This document shows, piece by piece, positions 7,572-16,980 of a stretch of DNA of 64,000 bases (position 1 is its first letter; every line of letters begins with the position of its first letter). The stretch is from Geodermatophilus aquaeductus. Lineage in GTDB: Bacteria > Actinomycetota > Actinomycetes > Mycobacteriales > Geodermatophilaceae. A model generated the notes under the pieces. The model had not been told where the DNA came from, ran no database searches, and saw only the letters and a list, made by a program, of their open reading frames with translations. Position numbers and translations under genes: made by a program. The stretch spans positions 124,001 through 188,000 of the forward strand of contig NZ_FXTJ01000002.1 in NCBI RefSeq assembly GCF_900182545.1, read 5' to 3'.

Positions 7572-9440
7572 GTGTTCCATACATCCGTGACGTCCATGGG
7601 ACCAGTGCTGCTCGCCGTGGAGGACCGTCCCGCCGGGGGTGCCGCCCTCGGCGAGGTCGTGCTCGCCTCGGCCCTCGGGTTCGCCCTCACCGCCGTCCTG
7701 CTCGGCCTGGTGTGGGCGCACCGCACCCGGCGGACCACGGTGCTCGCCCGCGCCGGGGACGCCCTCGGGAGGACCACGCACGTGCCCGGCTGGGTCGCCC
7801 TGCCGACCGTGCTGACGACGGTGTCCCTGCTGGTCGCGCTGCTCGGGATGCTCTGGGACATCTCGTTGCACATCGGCGTCGGCCGCGACGAGGGGCCGCT
7901 GGCCAACCCCGCGCACTACCTCATCCTCTTCGGCCTGTTCGGCGTCTTCTCCGGCGGCGTGCTGGCCTGCTCGATGCCGCTCGGCGAGCGCCCGGGCCCG
8001 GCCGCCGTCCGCTTCCTGCGCGGCTGGGACGTGCCCGTCGGCGGCGTCCTGCTCACCGCCGCGGGCTTCTACGCCCTGCTCGGCTTCCCCCTCGACGACG
8101 TCTGGCACCGCCTGTTCGGGCAGGACGTGACGCTGTGGGGCCCCACCCACCTGATGCTCATCGGCGGCGCGGGCCTGTCGATCGTCGGCCTGCTCGTCCT
8201 GGAGATGGAGGGCCACGGCGGGCTGTCCACCGACGACGGCGACCGGCGCGTCGGCCGCCGCGCGCGGTTCCTCCGCCAGGCCTCGGCCATGGGCGGCCTG
8301 CTGCTCGGCCTGTCGGTGTTCCAGGGCGAGTTCGACTTCGACGTCCCGCAGTTCCGGCTGGTGCTCGAGCCGTTCATGGTCGCCGGCGCCGCCGGGGCCG
8401 CGCTGGTCGCCGCCCGGCTCTGGATGGGCCGGGGCGGCGCGCTCGCCGCGACCGTCTTCTTCCTCCTCGTGCGCGGCACCATCTCCGTGCTGGTGGGCCC
8501 GGTGCTCGGCGAGATCCCGCCCACCTTCCCGCTCTACCTGGGCTCCGCCCTGATCGTGGAGGTGCTCGCGCTGGCCTGGCCGCTGGTGCGCCGTCCGCTG
8601 GCCTTCGGCGCCGTCGCCGGCGCGCTGATCGGCACCGTGGGCACCGCCGTCGAGGGGCTCTGGACGCAGGTCACCCAGACCCTGGAGTGGAACGGCGACG
8701 TCCTGGTCGAGGGCACGGTCATGGCCGTCGTCGGCGGCGTCGCCGGCGGTCTGCTCGGGGCCCTGCTGGCCCTGGGCCTGCGGCGCCGGCTGCCCCGCCC
8801 CGCCGTCGCCCGCGGCGTGCTGGCGCTGGCGCTGGTGGCGGTCGCCGGCGGGGCCGCCAACGGGCTGGTCGCCACCGTCCCCGGCGACCTCGAGGCCACC
8901 TTCTCGATCCAGGAGGTCACCGCCGACCCCCGCACGGTCGAGGTCGGCGTGCGGCTGAGCCCGGCCGGCGCCGTCGACGACCCGGCGTGGGTGCAGATCA
9001 CCGCCTGGCAGGGACAGGGGCTGGTGGTGACCGACCTCGAGCGCACCGGGCCCGGCGAGTACCGCACCACCGAGCCGGTGCCGGTGCACGGCGACTGGAA
9101 GACGCTGCTGCGCGTCCACGACGGCCGGGTGCTCACCGCCGTGCCGATCTACCTGCCCGAGGACCCGGCGATCCCGGCCGACGAGATCGCCGCCACCGAC
9201 GGCGTGACCCGCGCGGCCGTCCCGGAGGTCGACCTCCTGCAGCGGGAGCTGAAGGAGTCCGGCGGCGGGCTCTGGACGGCGGCCGGCCTGGTCGTCCTGG
9301 CCTGCACGCTCACGCTCGTCGCGGCGATCTCGTGGGGCGTGGGCCGGTACTCCCGGCTCGGCGGCGCCGGCGACCGGCCCCGTGACCGGCCCCGCGGCCG
9401 GCCGGCCGACCGCCGGGTGACGAGCGGGGTGGGCCGGTGA
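7572..9440 (+). CDS. Large polytopic membrane protein with C-terminal extracytoplasmic domain
   Basis: 622 aa from GTG 7572; GTG 7587 and ATG 7596 are in-frame alternatives. About ten membrane segments fill residues 25-450. A conserved-looking loop MLWDISLHIGVGRDE (about 98-112), with His and Asp residues at a membrane edge, recalls the W-D-I-S-x-H pattern of uncharacterised actinobacterial membrane proteins. Residues about 455-580 are a soluble FixH/YtkA-like beta domain (AWVQITAWQGQG, GEYRTTEPVPVHGDWKT), followed by a final membrane helix and an Arg-rich tail. It overlaps the cupredoxin lipoprotein gene by 4 bases, implying translational coupling. A role in copper or haem-enzyme maturation is possible but is inference from the neighbour. 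Confidence 0.72.
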   Translation: MFHTSVTSMGPVLLAVEDRPAGGAALGEVVLASALGFALTAVLLGLVWAHRTRRTTVLARAGDALGRTTHVPGWVALPTVLTTVSLLVALLGMLWDISLHIGVGRDEGPLANPAHYLILFGLFGVFSGGVLACSMPLGERPGPAAVRFLRGWDVPVGGVLLTAAGFYALLGFPLDDVWHRLFGQDVTLWGPTHLMLIGGAGLSIVGLLVLEMEGHGGLSTDDGDRRVGRRARFLRQASAMGGLLLGLSVFQGEFDFDVPQFRLVLEPFMVAGAAGAALVAARLWMGRGGALAATVFFLLVRGTISVLVGPVLGEIPPTFPLYLGSALIVEVLALAWPLVRRPLAFGAVAGALIGTVGTAVEGLWTQVTQTLEWNGDVLVEGTVMAVVGGVAGGLLGALLALGLRRRLPRPAVARGVLALALVAVAGGAANGLVATVPGDLEATFSIQEVTADPRTVEVGVRLSPAGAVDDPAWVQITAWQGQGLVVTDLERTGPGEYRTTEPVPVHGDWKTLLRVHDGRVLTAVPIYLPEDPAIPADEIAATDGVTRAAVPEVDLLQRELKESGGGLWTAAGLVVLACTLTLVAAISWGVGRYSRLGGAGDRPRDRPRGRPADRRVTSGVGR

Positions 9441-9859
9441 GCCGCCGCCTCCCCGTGGCGTTCGCCGCCGCCGCGACCGCGCTGGTCGTCCTGACCGGCT
9501 GCGCCGGGACCGCGCCGTCGGACGCCGGCGCCCCCTCGTCCAGCGCGCCGTCGACCACCCCGGGCACGACGGCGGCGGCCGCCCCCTCCACCGCGGCCGG
9601 CCGTGTCCTCGAGGTGCGGGTCTCCGGCGGGCAGGTCACCGGGGACACCGGCCGCGTGCCGGTCGCCCTCGGCGAGGAGGTCACCCTCACCGTCACCAGC
9701 GACGTCGCCGACGAGGTGCACGTGCACGGCTACGCCCGCGAGGCCGCGCTGGCACCCGGCACCCCGGCCACCGTGCGGTTCCCCGCCGACATCCCCGGCG
9801 TCTTCGAGGTCGAGCTGCACGAGACGGGCACGGTGCTCCTGTCGCTGCAGGTCGGGTGA
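9437..9859 (+). CDS. Cupredoxin-like lipoprotein
   Basis: 140 aa. Signal peptide with lipobox LTGC (Cys22), then a Ser/Thr/Ala-rich linker to about residue 54 and a beta-sandwich domain. The domain resembles the EfeO/cupredoxin-like family (VTLTVTSDVADEVHVHGYAR, then PGVFEVELHETGTVLLSLQV). His residues in EVHVHGY and VELHE could bind a metal; the Cys of type 1 copper sites is absent, so it is more likely a copper carrier or structural domain than an electron carrier. It overlaps both neighbours by 4 bases, so the three gene products probably act together at the membrane surface. Confidence 0.8.
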   Translation: MSRRLPVAFAAAATALVVLTGCAGTAPSDAGAPSSSAPSTTPGTTAAAAPSTAAGRVLEVRVSGGQVTGDTGRVPVALGEEVTLTVTSDVADEVHVHGYAREAALAPGTPATVRFPADIPGVFEVELHETGTVLLSLQVG

Positions 9860-11157
9860 CCGTCCTCGCACACGGCGTCGGCTCGCGCACCGACCTGCCG
9901 CTGCCCCTCGGGCTGGCGCTCTACGGAGCCGGCGCGGCGATCCTGGTCAGCTTCACCGTCCTGCTGCTGTTCTGGCGGCGGCCGAAGCTGGGCGACGCGA
10001 CCTCGGGGCACCCGCTGCCGCCCCCGGTCCAGCGGGCCGCGGACAGCTCGGTCCTGCGCCGGTGCCTGCAGGCCGCCGCGCTCGGCGTGGCCGTCCTGGT
10101 GCTGGCCGTGGCGCTGGCCGGCCCCGGTGATCCCGACGGCAACCTGGCGCCGTGGGTCCTCTACGTGACCTTCTGGGTCGGGCTGGTGCCGGCGAGCCTG
10201 CTGCTCGGCCCGGTCTGGCGGGTGGTCAACCCGCTGCGGCTGCTCGCCCGCGGGCTGCGGGTGCTGACCGGCCCGCCGCGCGGTGCCGGCCGGCTGCCGG
10301 AGCTCGGGCTGTGGCCGGCGGCGGTCTCGCTGCTGGTCTTCGTCTGGCTGGAGCTGGTGTACCCGGACCGGTCCACGCCCGGCACGGTCGCGGTGTTCCT
10401 GCTCGGCTACGCGGTCGTGCACCTGGCCGCGGCGGCCTGGTTCGGCGAGGAGTGGTTCGCCCGCGGCGACGGCTTCGAGGTGTACTCGACGGTCCTGGCC
10501 CGGCTGTCCGCCGTCGGCCGGCGCGACGACGGGGCCGTCGTCGTCCGCTCGCCGCTGACCAACGCGGTGGCCGCCCCCGACGCCGCGGGCCTGGCCGCCG
10601 TCGTGGTGGTGCTGCTCGGCTCGACCGGCTTCGACGGGCTGTCGCGCACCGTGTGGTGGCAGACCGGCCCCGGAGCCGCGGACGACACGCTGTCGGGCAC
10701 GCTCGGCCTGGCCGCCTGCACCGCAGTGGTCGCGGTCCTGTACTCACTCGGCACCCGGCTGTCGGGACGGCTCGGCCGGCTGCCGTTGCGCCCGCAGCCC
10801 CGGCTCTACGCGGCCTCGGTGGTCCCCATCGCGGTCGGCTACACGGTCGCGCACTACTTCTCGCTGCTCGCCCTCGACGGGCAGACGACGTGGATCCTCG
10901 CCAGCGACCCCTTCGGCACCGGCGCCGACCTGTTCGGCACCGCCGCGAACGTCGTCGACCTGCGGGCGGTGGGCACCGACCTCATCGCCTGGGTGCAGGT
11001 GGGCGCGGTGGTCCTCGGCCACGTCGTGGGCGTGCTGCTGGCCCACGAGAAGGCGCTGCGGGTGGCGCCGCGCGCGCCGGCGTCGGACCAGCTGCCGCTG
11101 GTGGCCGTGATGGTGCTGTTCACCGTCGCCGGCCTCGGCCTGCTCTTCGGGTTCTGA
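9856..11157 (+). CDS. Polytopic membrane protein, third gene of the cupredoxin operon
   Basis: 433 aa. About ten predicted membrane helices; the N-terminus MTVLAHGVGSRTDLPLPL precedes the first helix at about residues 19-40. Conserved polar spots include VWRVVNPLRLL and a late GYTVAHYFSLLALDGQ with His in a helix. Proteins of this type are sometimes labelled fenitrothion hydrolase-like in actinobacterial genomes, a name I recall but cannot confirm here, and an enzymatic role is not evident. The GTGA overlap with the lipoprotein gene gives strict operon linkage. The operon ends here, before a convergent phospholipase D gene. Confidence 0.7.
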   Translation: MTVLAHGVGSRTDLPLPLGLALYGAGAAILVSFTVLLLFWRRPKLGDATSGHPLPPPVQRAADSSVLRRCLQAAALGVAVLVLAVALAGPGDPDGNLAPWVLYVTFWVGLVPASLLLGPVWRVVNPLRLLARGLRVLTGPPRGAGRLPELGLWPAAVSLLVFVWLELVYPDRSTPGTVAVFLLGYAVVHLAAAAWFGEEWFARGDGFEVYSTVLARLSAVGRRDDGAVVVRSPLTNAVAAPDAAGLAAVVVVLLGSTGFDGLSRTVWWQTGPGAADDTLSGTLGLAACTAVVAVLYSLGTRLSGRLGRLPLRPQPRLYAASVVPIAVGYTVAHYFSLLALDGQTTWILASDPFGTGADLFGTAANVVDLRAVGTDLIAWVQVGAVVLGHVVGVLLAHEKALRVAPRAPASDQLPLVAVMVLFTVAGLGLLFGF

Positions 11158-11174
11158 CCGCCCCGACGTCCGGC

Positions 11175-12713
11175 TCAGCCGCGCTGCCGGCGCCGGCGGC
11201 CGGCGAAGGCGCGCTTCACCCGGCGCCAGCGGTCGGGCGTGTGCTCGGCGTCGAGCAGCTCGGTGTCGGCGAGGAGCCGCTCGACCGGGTCCAGCTGCGG
11301 CGGCTCGAAGGGCACCAGCGAACGCCCGGCCGGCCGCATCAGCGCGTCGACGGCGCGCACCAGCGAGCCGCCGTGCTCCTCGACGGCGGCCGCGACCTCC
11401 TCCGGCGCCACCCCGAGGTGCTCGCCGAGCAGCCGGTGCCGCATCGACAGCACCGCCTCGCGCAGCTCGGCCTCCCGCGGGTCGCCGGTGCGGGCCTCGA
11501 TCGACAGGTCGCACTCGGTGTCCAGGCCCATCGAGCGGTTGTTGAGGTTGGACGAGCCGATCCGCAGCAGCCGGTCGTCGACGCAGGTGACCTTGGCGTG
11601 CACGTACACCGGCCGCCGTCCCTCGGTGACCGGGACGAGCAGCCGGAACCGGTCGTGCCGGTCGGCGCGGCGGACGAGGTCGAGCAGCTTGACCCGGGCG
11701 GTGTCCATGGCCTTGCTCTCCAGCCACCCCTCGGCACCGCGGGGGTTGAGCACGACGAACTCGGGGCCGTCGTCCTCGGCGAGCCGGTCGGCGATCGCCT
11801 CGGCGACCCGGCGGTTGGCGAAGTACTGGGTCTCGACGTAGACGGTGCGCCGGGCAGCGGCGATCGCGGCCAGCCAGAGCAGTTCGATCTCGTGCACCAG
11901 TTCCGCGCCGCCGTACTCGGGGCGGGTGCGCGAGATCGCGACGTCGACGTCGGTCAGGAACGTCTCCACGCCGTCGGGCCAGCACGCCTCCACGTCGTCC
12001 ACCGGCTCCAGCCGCTCCCCCGTGCCGCTCTCCCAGCGCTCGCGGGCGAGGTCGCCGATGGCCCGCGCCGCCGGGCCGGACACCAGGCTGGTGACGTCGT
12101 GCCACGGGCCGCGCAGCCGGGTGGTGTGCGGGCGGTGGCGCAGCGGGTGGCGGTCGCGGTGCTCGGGGGTGTCCCAGCGGTCGGCGGTGACGTCGATGCC
12201 GCCGGCGAAGGCGAGGCAGTCGTCGATGACGACGATCTTCTGGTGGTGGGCGCCGCCGAGGGGGTGGTGCATGTCGACGGCGAACCGCAGCCGGTCGGGG
12301 GTGCGCCGGTTGAGCCACACGATCGGGGCCATGCGCCGGTTGAGCGCCACGACCATCCCGAGGTCCCACTGCAGGACGCCGATCTCCAGCCGCGGGTTGT
12401 CGCGCACGGCCTTCTCCAGCACCCGGCCCAGGCGGTCGTCCCGGGCGCGACCGGGGGTGCGGGGGTCCAGGCGGATGCGCGGGTCGAAGTCCCAGCCGAT
12501 GAACAGCACCCGCCGCTCGGCGCGCAGGACCGCGCGCTTGAGCGTGGCGAAGTAGTCGGCCGCGTCGACGAACACCGCGTGCCGGTCGGCGCGCTCGATG
12601 CGCCAGCAGGTCTCGCCGGGGACGAGCAGCGTGTCGTCCGTCTGCGCGGGGACGGGCGCCGGCACGGCGGGGAGCCGGGAGGTCGTCCCGGCGGCGTCGG
12701 CGCTCTCGATCAC
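11175..12713 (-). CDS. Phospholipase D / cardiolipin synthase-family protein
   Basis: 512 aa from GTG 12713. Two HKD motifs are complete: HQKIVVID (His157, Lys159, Asp164) and HAKVTCVD (His372, Lys374), each followed by the usual Gly-rich segment (FAGGIDV; IGSSNLNNRS). This is the arrangement of the PLD superfamily, which hydrolyses or transfers phosphodiesters through a phospho-His intermediate. There is no signal peptide or membrane helix at the N-terminus, unlike bona fide cardiolipin synthases, so a soluble PLD acting at the inner membrane face is more likely. The frame is open further upstream, but the preceding region is proline-rich shadow sequence. Confidence 0.88.
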   Translation of the reverse strand: MIESADAAGTTSRLPAVPAPVPAQTDDTLLVPGETCWRIERADRHAVFVDAADYFATLKRAVLRAERRVLFIGWDFDPRIRLDPRTPGRARDDRLGRVLEKAVRDNPRLEIGVLQWDLGMVVALNRRMAPIVWLNRRTPDRLRFAVDMHHPLGGAHHQKIVVIDDCLAFAGGIDVTADRWDTPEHRDRHPLRHRPHTTRLRGPWHDVTSLVSGPAARAIGDLARERWESGTGERLEPVDDVEACWPDGVETFLTDVDVAISRTRPEYGGAELVHEIELLWLAAIAAARRTVYVETQYFANRRVAEAIADRLAEDDGPEFVVLNPRGAEGWLESKAMDTARVKLLDLVRRADRHDRFRLLVPVTEGRRPVYVHAKVTCVDDRLLRIGSSNLNNRSMGLDTECDLSIEARTGDPREAELREAVLSMRHRLLGEHLGVAPEEVAAAVEEHGGSLVRAVDALMRPAGRSLVPFEPPQLDPVERLLADTELLDAEHTPDRWRRVKRAFAGRRRRQRG

Positions 12714-12963
12714 CTGCGCAGTCTGCCGACCGGGGCAAGCCGCCGCGCCGTCCCGTCCCCCGTCCGGGTCGGTCGCGCGCCGACCCCACCGCCACGCCCA
12801 ACGGCCCTTGACCCCGCGGCCCGCAGGAGCGGATCGTCGGACCCCTGGCCCACGGAGCGCCCAGGAGAGGGCCGGCGGTCGGGCCCGTCTCCTCTGCACA
12901 TCCCCACGCGCGCCCGGACGGATCGTCCGGCGGGCCGGCGTGGGCTCCCCGGAAGGGCCCGCC

Positions 12964-13125
12964 ATGGACAGCCAGCACGACGACCCCGCCATCCGGACGC
13001 ATCCGCAGGCAGCGCCCGGGGCGGCACCGCCCCTCCCCCTCGACCCGCAGGAGCGCGCCGACCTGCAGGAGGACCTGCGCCGGCAGCGCGAGCAGGACTG
13101 GGCCGAGCTCGGCGGGGAGGCCTGA
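12964..13125 (+). CDS. Small acidic hypothetical protein
   Basis: 53 aa from ATG 12964, with GGAAGGG 8 bases upstream as a ribosome site. Composition is hydrophilic: Pro-rich in the middle (APGAAPPLPLDP), then a charged helix (ERADLQEDLRRQREQDWAEL). No domain is recognised. The 250 bases upstream (12714-12963) hold no other gene; they contain a small hairpin CCGGACG-GAT-CGTCCGG at 12914-12930. The convincing ribosome site and normal composition support it as a real small gene. Confidence 0.55.
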   Translation: MDSQHDDPAIRTHPQAAPGAAPPLPLDPQERADLQEDLRRQREQDWAELGGEA

Positions 13126-13165
13126 CGGGCGGAAACGCGTTTGCACGGCCCGGTAGGTCTTCGGG

Positions 13166-14161
13166 GTGCAGATCGTGGAGACCGGCCCGGACGACGAGCG
13201 CTTCGCCGCGTGGTGCGAGGTGTGGGCGGCGACCCAGCGCGCCGACCGCCCGGGTGAGGCGCCGCGGCCGGCGAGCGACCACGTCGCCCTGGGACGACGG
13301 CTCACCACGCCGGGCGGCTCGGTGGCGGGCACCCACCGGGCCGCGGTCGACGACGGCGCCGTCGTCGGCGCGCTGCGCCTGCTGCTCCCGCAGCGGGACA
13401 ATCCCTCCGTCGCCCACCTCGACGTGGCCGTGTCCCCCGCGTCCCGCCGCCGCGGGATCGGCACCGCGCTGCTGACCGAGGGGGTGCGGCTGGCCGCGGC
13501 GGCCGGGCGCCGCTCGCTGGTCGCCGAGGTCGACGAGCCCGGACCGGACACCCCGGGCCGCGCCTTCGCCCGGGCGCACGGGTGGACGTGCGACCTGCAG
13601 GAGACCCGCCGCGACCTGCTGCTGCCCGTGCCCGGGGAGCGGCTGGCGGCCCTGGAGGCCGAGGCGGTCGCGGCGAGCGCGGGCTACGCGGTGGTGACCT
13701 GGCGCGACCGGACCTCTGACGCCCTCCTGGACGACCGGGCCCTGCTCAGCCGCCGCATGTCGACCGACGCGCCGAGCGGTGACGTGCCGGTCGGCGAGGA
13801 GGACTGGGACGCCGCGCGGGTGCGCGAGCAGGAGGAGGTCACCCTGGCCCGGGGCCGCACGGTGCTGTCGGCCGGCGCGCTGCACGACGGCCGGCTGGTC
13901 GCCTTCACGGACCTGCACGTGCCGCTCGCCCGGCCGGAACGCGCCAGCCAGAGCGGCACCCTGGTCCTGCGCGAGCACCGCGGGCACCGCCTGGGCGCCC
14001 GCGTGAAGATCGCGGTCCTGCGCGAGCTCGCCGCGACCCTGCCGGCGGTCCGGCGGATCAGCACCTACAACTCCGACGGCAACCGGCCGATGGTCGCGGT
14101 CAACGAGGCGCTCGGCTTCCGCCCCGCGGGCAGGCTGTCCACCTGGTCGACCCGGCTCTGA
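13166..14161 (+). CDS. Tandem GNAT-family N-acetyltransferase
   Basis: 331 aa from GTG 13166. The N-terminal GNAT domain (about 1-165) has the acetyl-CoA loop RRRGIGTAL preceded by strand LDVAVSPAS. The C-terminal half repeats the fold (REHRGHRLGARVKIAVLREL, then NSDGNRPMVAVNEALGFRPAG), the usual motif A and asparagine-containing alpha-4 region. Two-domain GNATs of this type include mycothiol synthase and aminoglycoside acetyltransferase relatives; the substrate cannot be assigned. It stands alone, convergent with the SpoIIE phosphatase gene. Confidence 0.85.
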   Translation: MQIVETGPDDERFAAWCEVWAATQRADRPGEAPRPASDHVALGRRLTTPGGSVAGTHRAAVDDGAVVGALRLLLPQRDNPSVAHLDVAVSPASRRRGIGTALLTEGVRLAAAAGRRSLVAEVDEPGPDTPGRAFARAHGWTCDLQETRRDLLLPVPGERLAALEAEAVAASAGYAVVTWRDRTSDALLDDRALLSRRMSTDAPSGDVPVGEEDWDAARVREQEEVTLARGRTVLSAGALHDGRLVAFTDLHVPLARPERASQSGTLVLREHRGHRLGARVKIAVLRELAATLPAVRRISTYNSDGNRPMVAVNEALGFRPAGRLSTWSTRL

Positions 14162-14179
14162 CGGCGGTCGGCCCGCTGC

Positions 14180-15433
14180 TCAGGCCCGCGCGGCCGAGGC
14201 GAGGTCGGCGTCGGCACCGTGCACGCTGTCGCTCCCGCGTGGCGGACCGCCGTACCAGTCGAGGCACACCATGGTCGCGTCGTCGCGGAGGTCGCCCCCG
14301 GTCGCGCGGAGCACCGCCGCGCCCAGCTCCTGGACCACCTCGCGGGGGTGCAGGCCCGCGGTCTCGCGCAGGGCGATCTCGACGTCGAGGACGGCGGCGT
14401 TGCGCTCCTGCATCCCGTCGGTCAGGAACACGACCCGGTCCCCGGGCCGCAGCGGGAAGGGCTGCTGCGCGAACGACCGGCCGGGCACGACCCCGAAGGG
14501 CGGCTCGATGCCCAGGGCGACCTCCTGCACCCGCCCGTCGCGCAGCCGGAGCGGGAACGGGTGCCCGGCGTTGACCACGGCGGCCGTGCCGGTCACGAGG
14601 TCCACCCGGAGGAGCTGCCCGGTGACGAACCGCCCGGGCGGCGCGTTGTCGGCCAGGGCGTCGTTGGCGTACCGGGCCTGGGCGGCGAGGTCCAGGCCCT
14701 GGCGGCGGGCGTTGCGCAGCGCCCCGACGAGCAGTGTGGCCAGCAGCGCGGCCTCCACCTCGTGGCCGACGGCGTCGGTGATCGACACGTGCAGCGCGTC
14801 GCGGTTGAGCGTGTAGTCGAACGTGTCGCCGCCCACCGAGGCCGCCGGCTCCAGCCAGCCGGCGAGGGTGAACTGCCCGGCCTCGCAGGTGTAGGAGGAC
14901 GGGAGCAGCCGGCGCTGGATCTCGGCGGGCAGCGAGAAGGGCGTCGTGCGCTGCCCCCACTCGAACACGTCGGTGTGGCGACGGGTGGCGATGACGACGT
15001 AGGCCAGGGCATGCGCGGCGGCGGCGACGTCGGCGACCAGGTCCGGGCCCGGGAGCGCGGGGAGGACCAGTTCCAGCAACCCGATCGCGTCCCCCCGGTC
15101 GGTGACGGGCGCGATGAGCCGGGCCCCGTCGTCGAGCGGCTCGACGGCGACCTCCTGGGTCCGGAGGACACGGGCGTACCGCGTGCCGGCGAGCGGGACG
15201 GTCTCGGCCTGCGCACCGGCCTGCACGCGCCCACCCCGGGCACCGGCCACAGCGGCGGTGAGACGCACGACGGCGTGCCCGCTGAAGTCGGCGATCAGGA
15301 AGCTGAGCTCGCTCGCGCCGAGCAGCTCCGCGAGCGCCTCGGTCGCGGCCTCCACCGCCTGGATCGGCGCGATCCCCTCGACCCGGTCGAGCAGCTTCCC
15401 GACGTCCAGGCGGGAGCCTGCTGGAGTCGGCAT
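14180..15433 (-). CDS. SpoIIE/RsbU-type PP2C serine phosphatase with GAF-like sensor domain (copy A)
   Basis: 417 aa. Residues 1-165 form a GAF-like sensory domain; residues about 180-395 are a PPM/SpoIIE phosphatase: ASVGGDTFDY and VSITDAVGHE supply metal-binding Asp residues, with later NAGHPFPL, VFLTDGMQE and DDATMVC. Such enzymes dephosphorylate STAS anti-anti-sigma proteins in partner-switching control of stress sigma factors. It is very similar over its whole length to the phosphatase at 21642-22922. The start is supported by a leaderless-type TAGAGT 6 bases before ATG 15433. A STAS protein gene lies 9 kb away. Confidence 0.9.
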   Translation of the reverse strand: MPTPAGSRLDVGKLLDRVEGIAPIQAVEAATEALAELLGASELSFLIADFSGHAVVRLTAAVAGARGGRVQAGAQAETVPLAGTRYARVLRTQEVAVEPLDDGARLIAPVTDRGDAIGLLELVLPALPGPDLVADVAAAAHALAYVVIATRRHTDVFEWGQRTTPFSLPAEIQRRLLPSSYTCEAGQFTLAGWLEPAASVGGDTFDYTLNRDALHVSITDAVGHEVEAALLATLLVGALRNARRQGLDLAAQARYANDALADNAPPGRFVTGQLLRVDLVTGTAAVVNAGHPFPLRLRDGRVQEVALGIEPPFGVVPGRSFAQQPFPLRPGDRVVFLTDGMQERNAAVLDVEIALRETAGLHPREVVQELGAAVLRATGGDLRDDATMVCLDWYGGPPRGSDSVHGADADLASAARA

Positions 15434-15499
15434 GGGGGGACTCTAGGGGCGACGGACGCCGCCACCGCCCGTCGCCGACCTGCCGCCCCGGGCCCGCGG

Positions 15500-16921
15500 T
15501 CAGCCGAGGGACAGCCCGGCCAGGCCCGCGGCGAGGCCGAGGACGGCGCAGACGCCGAGGGTCCGCAGCACCGACCACTTCACGCGGAACAGCAGCACCG
15601 CGGCGACCAGCGCGATGGCCAGCGGCACGAGCCGCAGGGAACCGGGATCGGGCACCTCCAGCGCCAGCGGCCCGCCGTCGACGTCGACGGTGTCGGAGAA
15701 CAGCGTGTGGACGGCGAAGTAGACGCCCAGGTTGGCGATCACCCCGACGACGGCCGCGGTGATCCCCTTCAGCGCCGCCGACAGCGCCCGGTTGCCGCGC
15801 AGCCGCTCCATGTACGGCGCGCCGAGCAGGACGAACAGGAAGCTCGGTACGAACGTCACCCAGGTGACCAGCAGCGAGGCCAGCACGGCGGCGACCCACG
15901 GGTCGAGCGAGCCGGGGTCGCGGTAGGCGCCGAGGAACGCGACGAACTGGACCACCATGATCAGCGGTCCCGGCGTGGTCTCGGCCAGCGCCAGGCCGCG
16001 CACCATCTCCCCCGGCGACAGCCAGCCGTAGACGGCGACGGCCTGCTGGGCGACGTAGGCCAGCACCGCGTAGGCGCCGCCGAAGGTGACCACCGCGGCG
16101 CCGGAGAAGAACAGGCCCTGCTCGGTGAAGACGCTGTCCGCACCGGTCAGCACGGCGACCGCCGCGACCGGCAGCCCCCACACGAGCAGCCCGACCAGCA
16201 GCACCCGCAGCGTGCGGCGGGTGGTGGGGGCCTCGTGGTGCAGGACGTCGTCGGAGATGACCGGCGCCGGGCCGGCGTCGGGCCCCTCGGCGGCCGGCTT
16301 GCGGGGCAGCGCCGAGGGCCGCCACCGGCCCAGCGCCCAGCCGGCGATGCCGGCGAGGGCGACGACGACGGGGAACGGCACGCCGAAGAGGAACAACGCG
16401 AGGAAGGAGGCCACCGCGAGGACGACCAGCGCCCGGCTGTCCAGCGCCTTCTTCGCCACCCGGAGGACGGCCTGCACGACGATCGCCAGCACGGCCGCCG
16501 CCAGTCCGGTGAAGACCGCGGTGACGACGGTGGTGTCGCCGAAGGCGACGTAGACCGCCGACAGCGCCAGCAGCGCGACCACGCCCGGCAGCACGAACAG
16601 GCCGCCGGCGACCAGCCCGCCGCGGGTGCCGTGCAGGAGCCAGCCCACGTAGGTGGCCAGCTGCTGGGCCTCGGGGCCGGGCAGCAGGGTGCAGTAGTTG
16701 AGCGCGTGCAGGAACCGGCGCTGGCCGATCCAGCGCTTCTCGTCGACCAGGGCGCGCTGCATGACGGCGATCTGGCCGGCGGGGCCGCCGAAGGTCTGCA
16801 GCGAGATGAGGAACCAGGTCCGCACCGCGGCGCGGAACGGGACCGCGTCCTGCTGGGTCGGCCGGGCGGGTCCCTGCGCAGGCAGCGCGGTGTCCTGCGG
16901 CTGGGGGGCTTCGCGGGTCAT
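15500..16921 (-). CDS. chrA: Chromate efflux transporter
   Basis: 473 aa from ATG 16921, chosen because GAGGA lies 8 bases upstream. Two homologous halves, each of about six membrane helices, as in long-chain CHR family proteins. The N-terminal half has FGGPAGQIAVM and LPGPEAQQL; the second half repeats FGGAYAVL and AETTPGPLIM. ChrA exports chromate from the cytoplasm using the proton gradient. It is preceded on the same strand by a small membrane protein and two genes carrying the two domains of ChrB, so the cluster is a chromate resistance operon. Confidence 0.93.
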   Translation of the reverse strand: MTREAPQPQDTALPAQGPARPTQQDAVPFRAAVRTWFLISLQTFGGPAGQIAVMQRALVDEKRWIGQRRFLHALNYCTLLPGPEAQQLATYVGWLLHGTRGGLVAGGLFVLPGVVALLALSAVYVAFGDTTVVTAVFTGLAAAVLAIVVQAVLRVAKKALDSRALVVLAVASFLALFLFGVPFPVVVALAGIAGWALGRWRPSALPRKPAAEGPDAGPAPVISDDVLHHEAPTTRRTLRVLLVGLLVWGLPVAAVAVLTGADSVFTEQGLFFSGAAVVTFGGAYAVLAYVAQQAVAVYGWLSPGEMVRGLALAETTPGPLIMVVQFVAFLGAYRDPGSLDPWVAAVLASLLVTWVTFVPSFLFVLLGAPYMERLRGNRALSAALKGITAAVVGVIANLGVYFAVHTLFSDTVDVDGGPLALEVPDPGSLRLVPLAIALVAAVLLFRVKWSVLRTLGVCAVLGLAAGLAGLSLG

Positions 16922-16980
16922 GGACGTCCTCGTCGATCGGGTCCGGGTCGTGCGGGGGGAGGTCGGTGCGTGCGGGCGTC

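Noticed and set aside
10744-13551. A 935-codon minus-strand frame spanning the phospholipase D region.
   Set aside because: It is a different frame from the HKD-containing one, and its translation has no motif and extreme Arg/Ala bias.
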